NCBI GenBank assembly: GCA_965232595.1
Contig: OZ246983.1
Span: 4,960,001 to 5,024,000 of the forward strand
Source of the DNA: SZUA-309 sp965232595
Lineage (GTDB): Bacteria > Pseudomonadota > Gammaproteobacteria > Pseudomonadales > Azotimanducaceae
DNA: 64,000 bases
Direction: 5' to 3'
The notes under the pieces were generated by a model. The model was not told where the DNA came from and searched no databases. It saw only the letters and a program-made list of their open reading frames with translations. Below, in pieces: positions 1 to 8,358 of the stretch (positions within the stretch are counted from its first letter, which is position 1; each line of letters opens with the position of its first letter). The translations under genes were made by a program, and so were the position numbers.

Positions 1-348
1 CGCTTCCTTGAACAGGGCCTGGTCGTGATACATGCGAACGCCGCTGCACCCCATCAGCTCGGTAGCAATGCCTGCCAGCCGACTGGAAAAGGCCAGCGCG
101 CGGGCGAGCTCGTGACGACGCCAGAGGTTGAAGACCTGGGTGAAGGCCCGACCGTAAGTATCCCTTTCCTCGAGCGGCTTGCTGGATCGATCGCCTTCCC
201 GGGTCAGGCGTCGGATCGTCTCGCGCACCGAATCCAGCGTCTCGGCGTCGAGCACCCCAGGCAGGCGGATCGCGCCTGCCTGCCGATACTCCGTGCGCTG
301 AGCCTCGGTCAGCGGGTAGGTCTGCTCCAGCAGCGATCCAATGCCCAT
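1..348 (-). CDS. Phytanoyl-CoA dioxygenase (PhyH) family protein, 3' end outside window
   Basis: The N-terminal 116 residues are visible; the gene runs off the left edge in frame. The fold family is the Fe(II)/2-oxoglutarate-dependent PhyH oxygenases. The visible part shows an N-terminal helix, then an 'AGAIRLPGVL' segment near residue 24 (the usual 'GF/GxxVLPGVL' opening of the family) and 'MYHDQALFKEA' at 106-116, the strand that precedes the iron-binding HxD motif. The HxD itself lies beyond the edge. The ATG at 348 follows the stop of the M50-like gene by about 20 bases, so the two genes are probably cotranscribed. The substrate is unknown. Family assignment is fairly secure; no more specific role can be given. 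Confidence 0.75.
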   Translation of the reverse strand, partial: MGIGSLLEQTYPLTEAQRTEYRQAGAIRLPGVLDAETLDSVRETIRRLTREGDRSSKPLEERDTYGRAFTQVFNLWRRHELARALAFSSRLAGIATELMGCSGVRMYHDQALFKEA

Positions 349-367
349 CGCCGGGACGGGGTTTGCC

Positions 368-1102
368 TCAGGTCAGCAGGGCAAAGGCCAGCAGACCTGC
401 AATCAAGCCAGGCATTCTGACCAGACCTGGTGACTCCAGGCGACCGTACAGCGCTTTCTCGAACTCTCCGGTTCGCCGGGTCTGCAGGATCACAGGCACT
501 TCGAAGATGCTGGCGTTAACGGCGTTGCCGAGCACCGTGCCGATCAGTGCCGCTGCCGCCCAACCGTCCATGGGCAGGAGCAGGAACAGGCCCACCACCA
601 GCAGCCAGCTCCCGAGCACGCCGCCCCAGCTGAGCCAAAGCGCCTGTCGGGTGGAGCCTTCCTTCATGTCGAAATTGAACATGAAGAAGTAGCGGGCCGG
701 CTTGGCCAGAACCTTGTGCGGTGCCCCGGACAGCACCGTGCCCGAGTAGTGTCCGTACTCGTGAACGATGCCCGAGAGAATGGTGCCAGCGATGTAGGCA
801 GCGGCGACCGAAACCACCAGCGCCAGAGCCAGACCGCTGGAGAGCGCCCAGGTGTTGGCCGCGCCAAAGAGAGTCAACGCCGCGACGACCGCAACGAAGT
901 GCAGCGTCCCTACTTTCTTCAGGTTTTTCAGGTTCTCCGCCCGGACGCTGCTGTCGTCGGCCTGCGGCTCCGAAGCCGGCTCGTTGCTGGCTTCCGCATC
1001 GGCGCCTGCCACCTGTTCGTTGTTCAGCTGCTCTGCTTCCGTTGCTGGCTCCGCGGCCTCCGTGACGACGGCGGCCACCGCCTTGGCGGTCTGATCTGAC
1101 AT
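368..1102 (-). CDS. Multi-pass membrane protein with HEYGH motif, M50 (site-2 protease)-like
   Basis: This is a 244-residue protein. Residues 1-62 form an acidic, Ala/Glu-rich cytoplasmic-looking tail, followed by about five hydrophobic segments (roughly 64-82, 88-112, 150-172, 174-192, 226-244). The second segment ends in GIVHEYGHYSG, an HExxH zinc-binding motif (H114, E115, H118) in the place where M50 intramembrane proteases carry theirs. The second M50 motif (N-x-x-P-x-x-x-x-D-G) is not recognisable, so protease activity is uncertain. A strong GGAGG ribosome site precedes ATG 1102. The PhyH gene follows 20 bases downstream. It may be a peptidase-like membrane protein or a degenerate relative. 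Confidence 0.7.
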   Translation of the reverse strand: MSDQTAKAVAAVVTEAAEPATEAEQLNNEQVAGADAEASNEPASEPQADDSSVRAENLKNLKKVGTLHFVAVVAALTLFGAANTWALSSGLALALVVSVAAAYIAGTILSGIVHEYGHYSGTVLSGAPHKVLAKPARYFFMFNFDMKEGSTRQALWLSWGGVLGSWLLVVGLFLLLPMDGWAAAALIGTVLGNAVNASIFEVPVILQTRRTGEFEKALYGRLESPGLVRMPGLIAGLLAFALLT

Positions 1103-1153
1103 GACGAATCCTCCTTTTCGGTGCTAGAGGCTACCGCAGAAGCAGTTGCAGGA

Positions 1154-2332
1154 CTACGCCCTGGCCGGGATCCGCAGCAGCGCAGCCACCATCAGCAGCA
1201 GCGGCACCAGCGAGGCGACCAGCACGCTTTCCCAGCCGAACTGCAGCAGCACCGCACCCCCCATGAGGCTCGCCAGGGCGGAAATGCCGAACACGCTGAA
1301 GTCGTTTACCGCCTGCACCCGGAATCGCTCGGAAGGCCGATAGGCGCCAACCAGCAGGGTGGTGCCGCCAACGAACAGGAAGTTCCAACCGATGCCGAGC
1401 AGCACCAGGGCACCCCAGTAATGCATGAACTGGTGGCCGAGCATGCCGAGGCCCACCGTCGCTGCCAGCGCCGCCAGCCCCAAAAACATCACCCGCCGAA
1501 CGCCGATCCAGCCGATCAGCGCGCCGGAGAACAGGGAGGGAATGTACATCGCCAGCACATGAGCACGAATGACCTCGGCGGTAGCGGCCAGGCTGTGGCC
1601 ATCCACCACATGCATGCTGACCGGTGTCGCCGTCATGATGAAGGTCATCACGCCCTGCCCGACCATGCCGCCGAGGACGGCGGCAGTCACCACGGGCAGC
1701 AGCAGGATGCTGAGCAGAGAGCGATGGCTGTCCCCTGCCTCCCCGTCGCCGTCATCAACCGGTGCCGGGTTCTGAAAAACCAGCAGCGCCAGGAAAGCCA
1801 GGAGATAGAGGCCGGTTGCGGCCAGGTAGGCACCCCTGAACGGTTGCTCGGGCGTCCACTCGGGACTGCGTGCCGCCAGTTCCGGACCGAGCAGCGCGCC
1901 GCCGATCGAGCCAACCAGAATCAGCGACACAGCCTTGCTGACCATGCTGAACGGAACGCTCTCGGCCGCAGCGAAGCGGAACTGCTGGCTGAAGGCCACC
2001 GTGATGCCGATCAGTGTCCCCGCGACGCAGAAGAGCACGAAGCTCTCCACCTGCAACGCGTAAACCGCCAGCTGGCAGGCGGCAATGCCAAGGACGGCGG
2101 AGGCAGCAAACCCGGCACGCCTGCCGAACCGCTGCATGCTGAGGCTCGCCGGTATGGTGGCAAGCGCCGTGCCCACCACCATCAGCGACATGGGCAGGGT
2201 CGCCAGCACCGGCGTCGGGCTGAGGCTGCTGCCGGCGATGCCGCCTACCGTCACCATCAGCACCGTGCCGCTCACGTACATGCACTGAGCGATGAAAAGC
2301 ACGGCTGTGTTCCGGTTCAGCAGCAAGGGCAA
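1154..2332 (-). CDS. MFS transporter
   Basis: This protein of about 392 residues has roughly 12 hydrophobic helices and the major-facilitator layout. A basic cytoplasmic loop 'MQRFGRRAGF' after TM2 corresponds to the MFS signature loop, and a less conserved counterpart ('IGWIGVRRVMFLG') follows TM8. The first helix begins immediately after the start, so the TTG at 2332 is the likely initiation codon; no ATG or GTG lies in frame just upstream and no clear ribosome site is seen. It sits 67 bases downstream of the Baeyer-Villiger monooxygenase on the same strand and may export or import that enzyme's substrate. The substrate cannot be inferred from sequence. Confidence 0.8.
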   Translation of the reverse strand: MPLLLNRNTAVLFIAQCMYVSGTVLMVTVGGIAGSSLSPTPVLATLPMSLMVVGTALATIPASLSMQRFGRRAGFAASAVLGIAACQLAVYALQVESFVLFCVAGTLIGITVAFSQQFRFAAAESVPFSMVSKAVSLILVGSIGGALLGPELAARSPEWTPEQPFRGAYLAATGLYLLAFLALLVFQNPAPVDDGDGEAGDSHRSLLSILLLPVVTAAVLGGMVGQGVMTFIMTATPVSMHVVDGHSLAATAEVIRAHVLAMYIPSLFSGALIGWIGVRRVMFLGLAALAATVGLGMLGHQFMHYWGALVLLGIGWNFLFVGGTTLLVGAYRPSERFRVQAVNDFSVFGISALASLMGGAVLLQFGWESVLVASLVPLLLMVAALLRIPARA

Positions 2333-2399
2333 CGGGTCTCGAGTAACAAGCGAGTGCGGAGTGTACCGGAGAGCATGGCGTGCGTGCCTGAAAAGGCCG

Positions 2400-4013
2400 C
2401 TAGCTCACCTTGAATCCTTCGTAGCCGTTGTCGGCAATCTCATCGAGCCGCGCCCGATAGGCGGGCGAGCCACCGAGGTAGATCATGTAGCGCAGCTTGT
2501 CGTGGCCATCCACATTCGAGTTGTAGCCGGTAAACCAGGACTTGGTCTGGGCCAGCATGGCGCCTTCGTAGGAACGCATGATCTCCGCTGTCCAGGCTTC
2601 CTCGGCCGCAGGCTCTGCCTCTACCCTGGTGAGGTCGCGCTCCCGCATGTACTCGATCAGCCTGGCTGCCCAGCGAACGCCCACCTCAATGTTCGGCGGG
2701 AAGTTGGAGGACACCGAAGCGCCCTGCGGGCCGGCCAGCGTGAGCAGGTTCGGAAAGCCGACGGTGGACAGGCCAAGGTAGGTGATCGGCCCGTCCTGCC
2801 ACTTGTCGGCAAGCGTGTTTCCGTCCGGGCCGGTGAAGTTGATGCGGTCGAAGGCGCCCGTTATCGCATCGAAGCCGGTCGCGTAAATGATGACGTCGAA
2901 TGCCCGCTCCTGATCCGAGGTGCGGATGCCGGTTTCCGTGATGCACTCGATCGGCGTTTCGTTGACGTCCACCAGCGTTACGTTCGGCTGGTTGTAGGCC
3001 TCATAGTAGTTGGTTTCCATGGGCACACGGCGGGTGCCGAAGCCATGATCCTTGGGTATCAGCTTCTCAGCCACCTCCGGATCGTGCACCCGTTCGCGGA
3101 TCTTGTCGGCGATGAACTCCGAGTACACCCTGTTCGGCGCTTCCTCGACGATCACATCCCGGAAGTTGCCGAGCCAGACGCCGAATCCCGGCGAGTCGTA
3201 GAGCTCGTTCCAGAATGCCAGCCGGTCTTCTTCCGACACTTCGTCGAAGGCGCGGTAATCGGGGCCATGCAGAAAGCTTCCGGGCGTTTCGGCGATCTTC
3301 TGAAAGATCTCGTCGTAGCGGGCTCTGATAGCCGCCATCTCCTCGCTGGAGATCTTCGAGTTGTTCAACGGCGCGCACCAGTTCGGACGGCGCTGATAGA
3401 CGGTCAGCTCGCCGACCTTGGGTGCAATCTCGCCGATCACCTGGACGCCGGTTGCACCGGTGCCGATCACGGCCACCCGCTTGCCTTCCAGCTCGACCGG
3501 TTCCTGCGGCCAGTAGTAGGTGTGGAACGCCTGGCCCTGAAAACGCTCGACGCCGTCGATCCGCGGCAAGGTGGCAGCGGAGAGCATGCCGATCGCGGTA
3601 ACCAGAAATCGGCAGCTCAAGCGGCGTCCGCTGTCCAGGGTAACGGTCCAGGTGGCAGACGCCTCGTCGAAAGTCGCGGAGTCCACCTTGCAGCCGAACT
3701 GCATGTGCCCCCGGAGATCGAGCTTGTCGACCACGTAGTTCAGATAGCTGAGGGTCTCAGGCTGCGCCGCAAAGTGCTCAGACCAGTCCCACTCTTCGAG
3801 GATCTCCTCGTTGAAAGAGTAGCCGTAGCTGTAGCTCTCCGAATCGAAGCGCGCCCCCGGGTAGCGGTTCCAGTACCAGGTCCCACCGGGGCCCGCACCG
3901 GTTTCCAGCACGGTGACGTCCACTCCCAGCTCCAGCAGCCGGTGCAGCATGTAGATGCCACACACGCCCGCACCGATGATCACCACCTCGTGCTGCTCAA
4001 TGCTGTCCGTCAC
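2400..4013 (-). CDS. Flavin-containing Baeyer-Villiger monooxygenase (type I)
   Basis: This is a 537-residue FAD/NADPH enzyme expected to insert one oxygen atom next to a ketone, giving an ester or lactone. The FAD-binding Rossmann motif GAGVCG is at 14-19. The type I BVMO fingerprint F-x-G-x3-H-x3-W-P is at 158-169 (FQGQAFHTYYWP). The second, NADPH-binding, GTGATG motif is at 184-189. 'GGTWYWNRYPGARFD' near 43-57 is typical of the cyclohexanone/phenylacetone monooxygenase clade. Translation starts at GTG 4013 behind a GGGGGAA site. It is divergent from the alpha/beta hydrolase at 4219, which could open the ester product. A second BVMO lies at 50070. The class is very secure; the substrate is unknown. 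Confidence 0.93.
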   Translation of the reverse strand: MTDSIEQHEVVIIGAGVCGIYMLHRLLELGVDVTVLETGAGPGGTWYWNRYPGARFDSESYSYGYSFNEEILEEWDWSEHFAAQPETLSYLNYVVDKLDLRGHMQFGCKVDSATFDEASATWTVTLDSGRRLSCRFLVTAIGMLSAATLPRIDGVERFQGQAFHTYYWPQEPVELEGKRVAVIGTGATGVQVIGEIAPKVGELTVYQRRPNWCAPLNNSKISSEEMAAIRARYDEIFQKIAETPGSFLHGPDYRAFDEVSEEDRLAFWNELYDSPGFGVWLGNFRDVIVEEAPNRVYSEFIADKIRERVHDPEVAEKLIPKDHGFGTRRVPMETNYYEAYNQPNVTLVDVNETPIECITETGIRTSDQERAFDVIIYATGFDAITGAFDRINFTGPDGNTLADKWQDGPITYLGLSTVGFPNLLTLAGPQGASVSSNFPPNIEVGVRWAARLIEYMRERDLTRVEAEPAAEEAWTAEIMRSYEGAMLAQTKSWFTGYNSNVDGHDKLRYMIYLGGSPAYRARLDEIADNGYEGFKVS

Positions 4014-4218
4014 CGTTCCCCCGGCCCTCTAACCCCTGACCAGCCGGATTTTAGCCCGGGCCGGAGGCATCGGGCAGTCCCGCGACTCTCGTGGATTTCC
4101 CCTATCACCGATGCCGGGCTGCCAGCGCAGCTCACCAGATTAGTTCTATTCACAAAACCATCGTTGACCGGTTTGACCCCCGGCGCACACTGCCCGCTGA
4201 TCAGATGGAGGGATTTCC
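4014..4218. other. Longest intergenic gap; divergent promoter region of BVMO and hydrolase
   Basis: These 205 bases separate the divergent BVMO and alpha/beta hydrolase genes. They must hold both promoters, but no sigma-70 pair stands out. A ribosome site GGAGGG precedes the ATG at 4219. An 8-base inverted repeat GGCATCGG/CCGATGCC at 4066-4073 and 4108-4115 is separated by 34 bases and is of unclear meaning. I see no coding potential. Confidence 0.4.
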
Positions 4219-4911
4219 ATGAATTTTATCCTCGTGCACGGCCTGGGCCATGGCGGCTGGTGTTGGGAGCGGACAAAAGCCGAGCTCGAAGCCCGTGGTC
4301 ACGAGGTGGCGGCACCCGATCTGCCGCTGACCAGCCTGACCGACGATGCCGACACCGTGGCCCGCCTTGTGGAGGAGCACTCGCCTGCCGTGCTGGTCGG
4401 CCATTCCTACGGCGGCCTGGTGATTTCCTATGCGGCAGCACGAACGCGCGGCACTATCAGTCACCTCGTTTACCTGGCGGCGGCGATGATCGCGCCGGAG
4501 GAAGACTACTTTGCCCTGATGGCGGAGCACGGCACGCCCCTCTCCGCAAACCTGATTGAGAACGATGGCACCTGGCTGACGGTCAGCCCGGACAACGCTG
4601 CCCAGGCTTTCTACAACGAGTGCGACGAGCAGACGACCCAGGCAGCCGTCGCTCGGCTTCGCCCCACCAGCGTCAACTGCCACATGGTTACCGAGCCGAT
4701 TCCTACCCCGTGGCAGCACACCAACTCGCTGTATATCGTCTGCGCGAAAGATGGCGCCATGCCGCCAGGCGCGCAGCGGGTGCTCGCAGAGAAAGCGGCC
4801 AAAGTCGCGGAGATCGATACGGACCACTCCCCTTTCCTGTCCGCCAATGAGGAGCTGTGCGATGTGCTGCTGGGGTACGCCGGCGCTGATCTGGGATTCG
4901 CGGCCGGCTGA
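4219..4911 (+). CDS. Alpha/beta-fold hydrolase (esterase/hydroxynitrile lyase-like)
   Basis: This 230-residue soluble protein matches the small alpha/beta hydrolases of the salicylate-esterase/hydroxynitrile-lyase type. The oxyanion loop HGLGHGGWCW starts at residue 7. The nucleophile elbow G-H-S63-Y-G-G is at 61-66. The probable acid is D178 (CAKDGAM) and the catalytic His is H203 (TDHSPFLS). The length of about 230 residues is normal for this clade, which lacks a large cap. The GGAGGG site lies 7 bases ahead of the ATG. The MBL-fold hydrolase follows 6 bases downstream. Hydrolysing the ester made by the divergent BVMO is an attractive but unproven role. Confidence 0.85.
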   Translation: MNFILVHGLGHGGWCWERTKAELEARGHEVAAPDLPLTSLTDDADTVARLVEEHSPAVLVGHSYGGLVISYAAARTRGTISHLVYLAAAMIAPEEDYFALMAEHGTPLSANLIENDGTWLTVSPDNAAQAFYNECDEQTTQAAVARLRPTSVNCHMVTEPIPTPWQHTNSLYIVCAKDGAMPPGAQRVLAEKAAKVAEIDTDHSPFLSANEELCDVLLGYAGADLGFAAG

Positions 4912-4917
4912 GCCAGC

Positions 4918-5979
4918 ATGCCGTATCGTTTTACCCGGACTTTCGCGCTCTGCGCCCTTCTCGGCCTGACGGCACCTCACTCCGGCGAGGCCGACGATCA
5001 GGCACCGAGCCACCATGCGGACAGCGGATTCAGAAATCCCTACGCACTCCCGAGAGAAGGCGGCATTTTTAACGTTCTGTATTCCCGCCTGTTCACCGAC
5101 GAGTGGCAGAGCTACGACCCCGAACGGGACGTGGTTGCCACGACCACGCCGGAGCCGGCCAGCGCCGGAAGTAGCAACGCCACCGTCACCTGGATCGGGC
5201 ACGCCACGGTGCTGATTCAGCATCAGGGGATCAACGTGCTGTCTGATCCGATGTTCAGCGACTTCGCCTCACCACTTTCCTTCATCGGCCCGAAGCGGAT
5301 CACCCAGCCGGCCATCGCGCTGGCCGATCTTCCGGAGATCCACGTCGTGGTGATCTCTCATGATCACTACGACCACCTGGATACCGAGTCCATTCGCGCG
5401 CTCGGCGACACGCCCGTCTACTTCGTGCCTCTGGGTCTGAGGCAGTGGTTTCTGGAAAAAGGGATAGCCGCTGAGCGGGTGGTGGAAATGGACTGGTGGG
5501 AGGAACAACAGCTCAGCATCGGCGGCCAGCAGGTGACCATCACTGCCACACCCTCCCAGCACTTTTCGGGTCGCGGCCTCACCGATCGCGACCGGACGTT
5601 GTGGGCATCCTGGGGCATTGGCTGGTCGGACTTCGTTGCCTGGTTCGGCGGCGACACCGGCTACAACGACCTGCAGTTCAAAGAAATCGGCGAGCGCCTC
5701 GGCCCGGTCGATCTTGCGATCATACCGATCGGTGCGTACGAGCCGAGGCGGATGATGGGGCCGATCCACGTCAACCCGGCTGAGGCGGTTCTCATTCACC
5801 AGGACCTTCAGGCGAGCGCATCCATGGCCATTCACTGGGGCGCCTTCATCCTCTCGGCGGAGGGGGTGCTGACTCCGATTCAGGCTCTTGCCAGCGCGCG
5901 TGCATCGGCAGGCCTCTCCGAAGCTGAGTTTGCCGCCTTCGCGGTTGGCGAAACGCGGCATTACGTTGGCGGCGGTTGA
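4918..5979 (+). CDS. Exported MBL-fold hydrolase, NAPE-PLD/UlaG-like
   Basis: This is a 353-residue metallo-beta-lactamase-fold protein. The N-terminus (Arg-containing start, hydrophobic stretch about residues 8-20) looks like a signal peptide, so a periplasmic location is likely. The zinc motif S-H148-D-H150-Y-D152-H153 is intact. The N-terminal 'TWIGHATVLIQ' and 'LSDPMFSD' strands, 'GGDTGYND' and 'IPIGAYEPRRMMGPIHVNP' are hallmarks of the N-acylphosphatidylethanolamine phospholipase D-like branch. A terminal 'MAIHWGAF' supplies another metal-ligand His. It starts 6 bases after the alpha/beta hydrolase, so they are probably cotranscribed. A lipid phosphodiesterase or lactonase role is plausible; the true substrate is unknown. 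Confidence 0.85.
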   Translation: MPYRFTRTFALCALLGLTAPHSGEADDQAPSHHADSGFRNPYALPREGGIFNVLYSRLFTDEWQSYDPERDVVATTTPEPASAGSSNATVTWIGHATVLIQHQGINVLSDPMFSDFASPLSFIGPKRITQPAIALADLPEIHVVVISHDHYDHLDTESIRALGDTPVYFVPLGLRQWFLEKGIAAERVVEMDWWEEQQLSIGGQQVTITATPSQHFSGRGLTDRDRTLWASWGIGWSDFVAWFGGDTGYNDLQFKEIGERLGPVDLAIIPIGAYEPRRMMGPIHVNPAEAVLIHQDLQASASMAIHWGAFILSAEGVLTPIQALASARASAGLSEAEFAAFAVGETRHYVGGG

Positions 5980-5988
5980 TCTCTGCGT

Positions 5989-7239
5989 TCAGTCGTTCCG
6001 CTTGATGTCCCGGAACGGCCCTGTGTCTGACCGGGCTTCCTTCGGCATGTCCAGCACCCGCTCGGAAATGATGTTGCGCTGAATCTCGTCGGTACCGCCG
6101 GCGATCGATATCGCCGGGACTGAAATCAGCACCTCGGCGATCATGCCGCTTTCGGCCGAGTCAGGGCCGGCGCGCATGGCGTCCGCCCCTGAGATCATCG
6201 TGTGCACGTGGGAAGCCTGCCGGGCAATCACGCTGGCGGCGAGCTTGCCGATGGATCCGGCCGGCACCAGCTCGTTGGAGCCTGTTTTCCGCTTCGCTTC
6301 CGCGACGCCTGAGGCCAGGGCTGCGCCCTTGTGCATGCACATGAGTCGGGCAATCTCCTGGCGAACCGCGGGGTCATTGATCGCGCCGGTTTCCCGAGCT
6401 CGGGAGAGGATCAGATCCACCCGACCCTGGCGCTGCGGGTACCAGGTGTAGGGCTCGTTGGCGATGATCAGCTCTTCGGCGTATTCCTCGTAGGCTCTGC
6501 CCTTACGCTCACCCTGCATACCACCAAACGAACGAGTGACGCCGCCAAGGCGCCGCTCGTAGGAGAGCGTGGTCTTCGCCACCGCCCAGCCGTTGCCTTC
6601 CCCCCCGACCAGATCTTCCGCCGGCACGACCGCGTCCGTCATGAAGACTTCGTTGAACGAAGCGTGCCCGTTCATCTGCTTCAGCGGCCGCACCTCCACA
6701 CCTGGCTGATGCATGTCGATCAGGAAAAAGCTGATGCCCTGATGTTTCGGCAGATCGAAGTCCGTTCGCGCCACCAGAATGCCGAAGTCCGCGTGATGCG
6801 CGCTGGTGTTCCAGACCTTCTGACCGTTGACGATCCACTGGCCGTCCTTGAGCTCCGCCTTGGTGGATAGCCCCGCCAGATCGGAGCCGCTGCCGGGCTC
6901 GCTGAACAGCTGGCACCAGGAGTGCTCGCCGGTGAGGATCGGTCGCAGGTAGCGGCGTTTCTGGTCGTCGTTACCCATGGAAAGGATGGTCTCTGCGGCC
7001 AGCCGCCGCGGTCCAGTCTGGGCCACGGGCACGATGCTCCGCTCCCGGAAAACCCGGGCGACCACCGCCGCCTTCTCCTGAGTGAAGTCGCGCCCGTAGT
7101 ACTCGCTCGGCCAGTTGGGTGTCGCCCAGCCGCCATCTACCAGTACCGTTCGCCACTCAGCGAGCGACAGCTCCGGGTTCCAGTGCGCATCCAGCCAGGC
7201 GTTGACTTCCTGCTCGATCTGCTCGGCTGACAGGCTCAT
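5989..7239 (-). CDS. Acyl-CoA dehydrogenase, large (putative catalytic) subunit of pair 1
   Basis: This 416-residue FAD-dependent acyl-CoA dehydrogenase has a full three-domain layout: an N-terminal helical domain, a beta domain with SEPGSGSDLAG at 113-123 and WNTSAHHADFG at 143-153, and a C-terminal helical domain ending GGTDEIQRNIISERVL. The MCAD-type catalytic Glu of 'YEGT' is replaced here (IAGGTDE). A Glu at E228 in 'LSYERR' sits where isovaleryl-CoA-type enzymes keep theirs. The ATG overlaps the stop of the smaller dehydrogenase by 4 bases (ATGA), which is typical of heteromeric alpha2beta2 enzymes in steroid side-chain degradation. It is the last gene of LLM-ACAD-ACAD. Confidence 0.9.
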   Translation of the reverse strand: MSLSAEQIEQEVNAWLDAHWNPELSLAEWRTVLVDGGWATPNWPSEYYGRDFTQEKAAVVARVFRERSIVPVAQTGPRRLAAETILSMGNDDQKRRYLRPILTGEHSWCQLFSEPGSGSDLAGLSTKAELKDGQWIVNGQKVWNTSAHHADFGILVARTDFDLPKHQGISFFLIDMHQPGVEVRPLKQMNGHASFNEVFMTDAVVPAEDLVGGEGNGWAVAKTTLSYERRLGGVTRSFGGMQGERKGRAYEEYAEELIIANEPYTWYPQRQGRVDLILSRARETGAINDPAVRQEIARLMCMHKGAALASGVAEAKRKTGSNELVPAGSIGKLAASVIARQASHVHTMISGADAMRAGPDSAESGMIAEVLISVPAISIAGGTDEIQRNIISERVLDMPKEARSDTGPFRDIKRND

Positions 7240-8333
7240 ACCTCGTTCTCCATCTGGGCCATCATCCGCTCACGATGAATGGCCGGTGTGCCCATGAATA
7301 CTTCGGAGCTTTTCGCTCGCTTGAACCAGAGATGGGTGTCCTCTTCCCAGGTGAAGCCGATCCCACCGCGCATCTGGATGGCCTCTTTGGCTGCCAGCAG
7401 GTAGGCATCCGCCGCCATGGCTTTGGCCATGCTCGCGGCGTAGGGTTCGCCCTCGCCCGCCGCCAGGCAGAACGCGGCGTGGTGGGTGGCCGCTTTTGCG
7501 CACTCCACCTCCAGCAGCAGATCCGCGCAACGATGCTTGAGGCCCTGGAAAGAGCCGATGGGGCGGCCGAACTGATAACGGACCTTGGTGTAGTCGATGG
7601 TGGTTTCCAGCAGGTGCTCGGCGCCGCCGATCATCTCGTGCGCCAGCGCTACGCAGATGTGGTTCCAGATCTGCTCCAGCGCATCCGTGCTCACCGAACC
7701 GATCCGCTCAGCGGCCGCAGCCTCGAACCGCACCCCGGCGAGCTTACGGGTCGGGTCGAGTGCCTGCACAGGATCGATCTGCACCCCGGCTGCTTCGGCA
7801 TCAACCGCGAACAGCCCGAGACCCGAGTCGTCGCTGGCGATCACGATCAGCAGGTTCGCATTGCCGCCATCAAGCACCAGCGGAGCGGTGCCGGTCAGCC
7901 CTTCCGGGCCTGCGGTTAGGGATGCGCCTACCTGATCAGGCAGGTTGAGGTCGTCGAGCACCAGCGTGGCGATCCGGGTACCGGCTGCAATCTCTGGAAT
8001 CAGGCGCTCCCGCGCCGCCTCGTCAGCAGCGAGCAGCAGCGCGTAACCGGCCATGACCGACGATGCGAAGAACGGACCGCAGTACAGGTATCGGCCCATA
8101 GCTTCGGCGACGATGCCGAGCTCCACCACACCGAATCCGAAGCCGCCGTACTCCTCAGGAAAGTGCGTCGCGGCCAGACCAACTTCCGAGCAGAGCTGCT
8201 GCCAGACCGCCTCGTCATAGCCAGCCTCGGTTGCCATCAGCCGGCGGACGTCAGCCGGCCGGGACTTGTCCTGAAGGAAGCGCACTACGGTTTCCCGGAA
8301 GGTTTCCTGATCTTCGCTAAATGTGGCCTGCAT
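7236..8333 (-). CDS. Acyl-CoA dehydrogenase, small subunit of pair 1
   Basis: This is a 365-residue acyl-CoA dehydrogenase homologue. It carries the C-terminal FAD-binding landmarks 'RYQFGRPIGSFQ' and 'QMRGGIGFTWEEDTHLWFKRA', but the loop that supplies the catalytic Glu in its partner reads 'LEQIWNHICVAL', with no obvious base. That pattern fits the non-catalytic, FAD-contributing half of a heteromeric dehydrogenase. Its stop overlaps the ATG of the larger subunit. It starts 25 bases after the LLM oxidoreductase, so all three are one operon behind the 9350-9363 palindrome. The equivalent pair is at 29965-32314. Family certain; heteromer inferred. Confidence 0.88.
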   Translation of the reverse strand: MQATFSEDQETFRETVVRFLQDKSRPADVRRLMATEAGYDEAVWQQLCSEVGLAATHFPEEYGGFGFGVVELGIVAEAMGRYLYCGPFFASSVMAGYALLLAADEAARERLIPEIAAGTRIATLVLDDLNLPDQVGASLTAGPEGLTGTAPLVLDGGNANLLIVIASDDSGLGLFAVDAEAAGVQIDPVQALDPTRKLAGVRFEAAAAERIGSVSTDALEQIWNHICVALAHEMIGGAEHLLETTIDYTKVRYQFGRPIGSFQGLKHRCADLLLEVECAKAATHHAAFCLAAGEGEPYAASMAKAMAADAYLLAAKEAIQMRGGIGFTWEEDTHLWFKRAKSSEVFMGTPAIHRERMMAQMENEV

Positions 8334-8358
8334 TGATCTGCCTCTACTGACTCCAGCT

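Noticed and set aside
1121..2413. 430-codon plus-strand open frame
   Set aside because: Antisense to the first MFS transporter; Gln/His/Ala-rich composition, not a real protein.
4066..4115. Inverted repeat GGCATCGG/CCGATGCC
   Set aside because: Short arms with a 34-base spacer and no T-run; not convincing as terminator or operator, kept only as a note in the gap entry.
2292..4559. Very long plus-strand open frame (about 755 codons)
   Set aside because: It lies antisense to the BVMO, whose FAD, NADPH and BVMO motifs are clear, and then crosses into the hydrolase start. The translation is Arg/His/Gly-rich with no domain. It is a GC-rich shadow frame.
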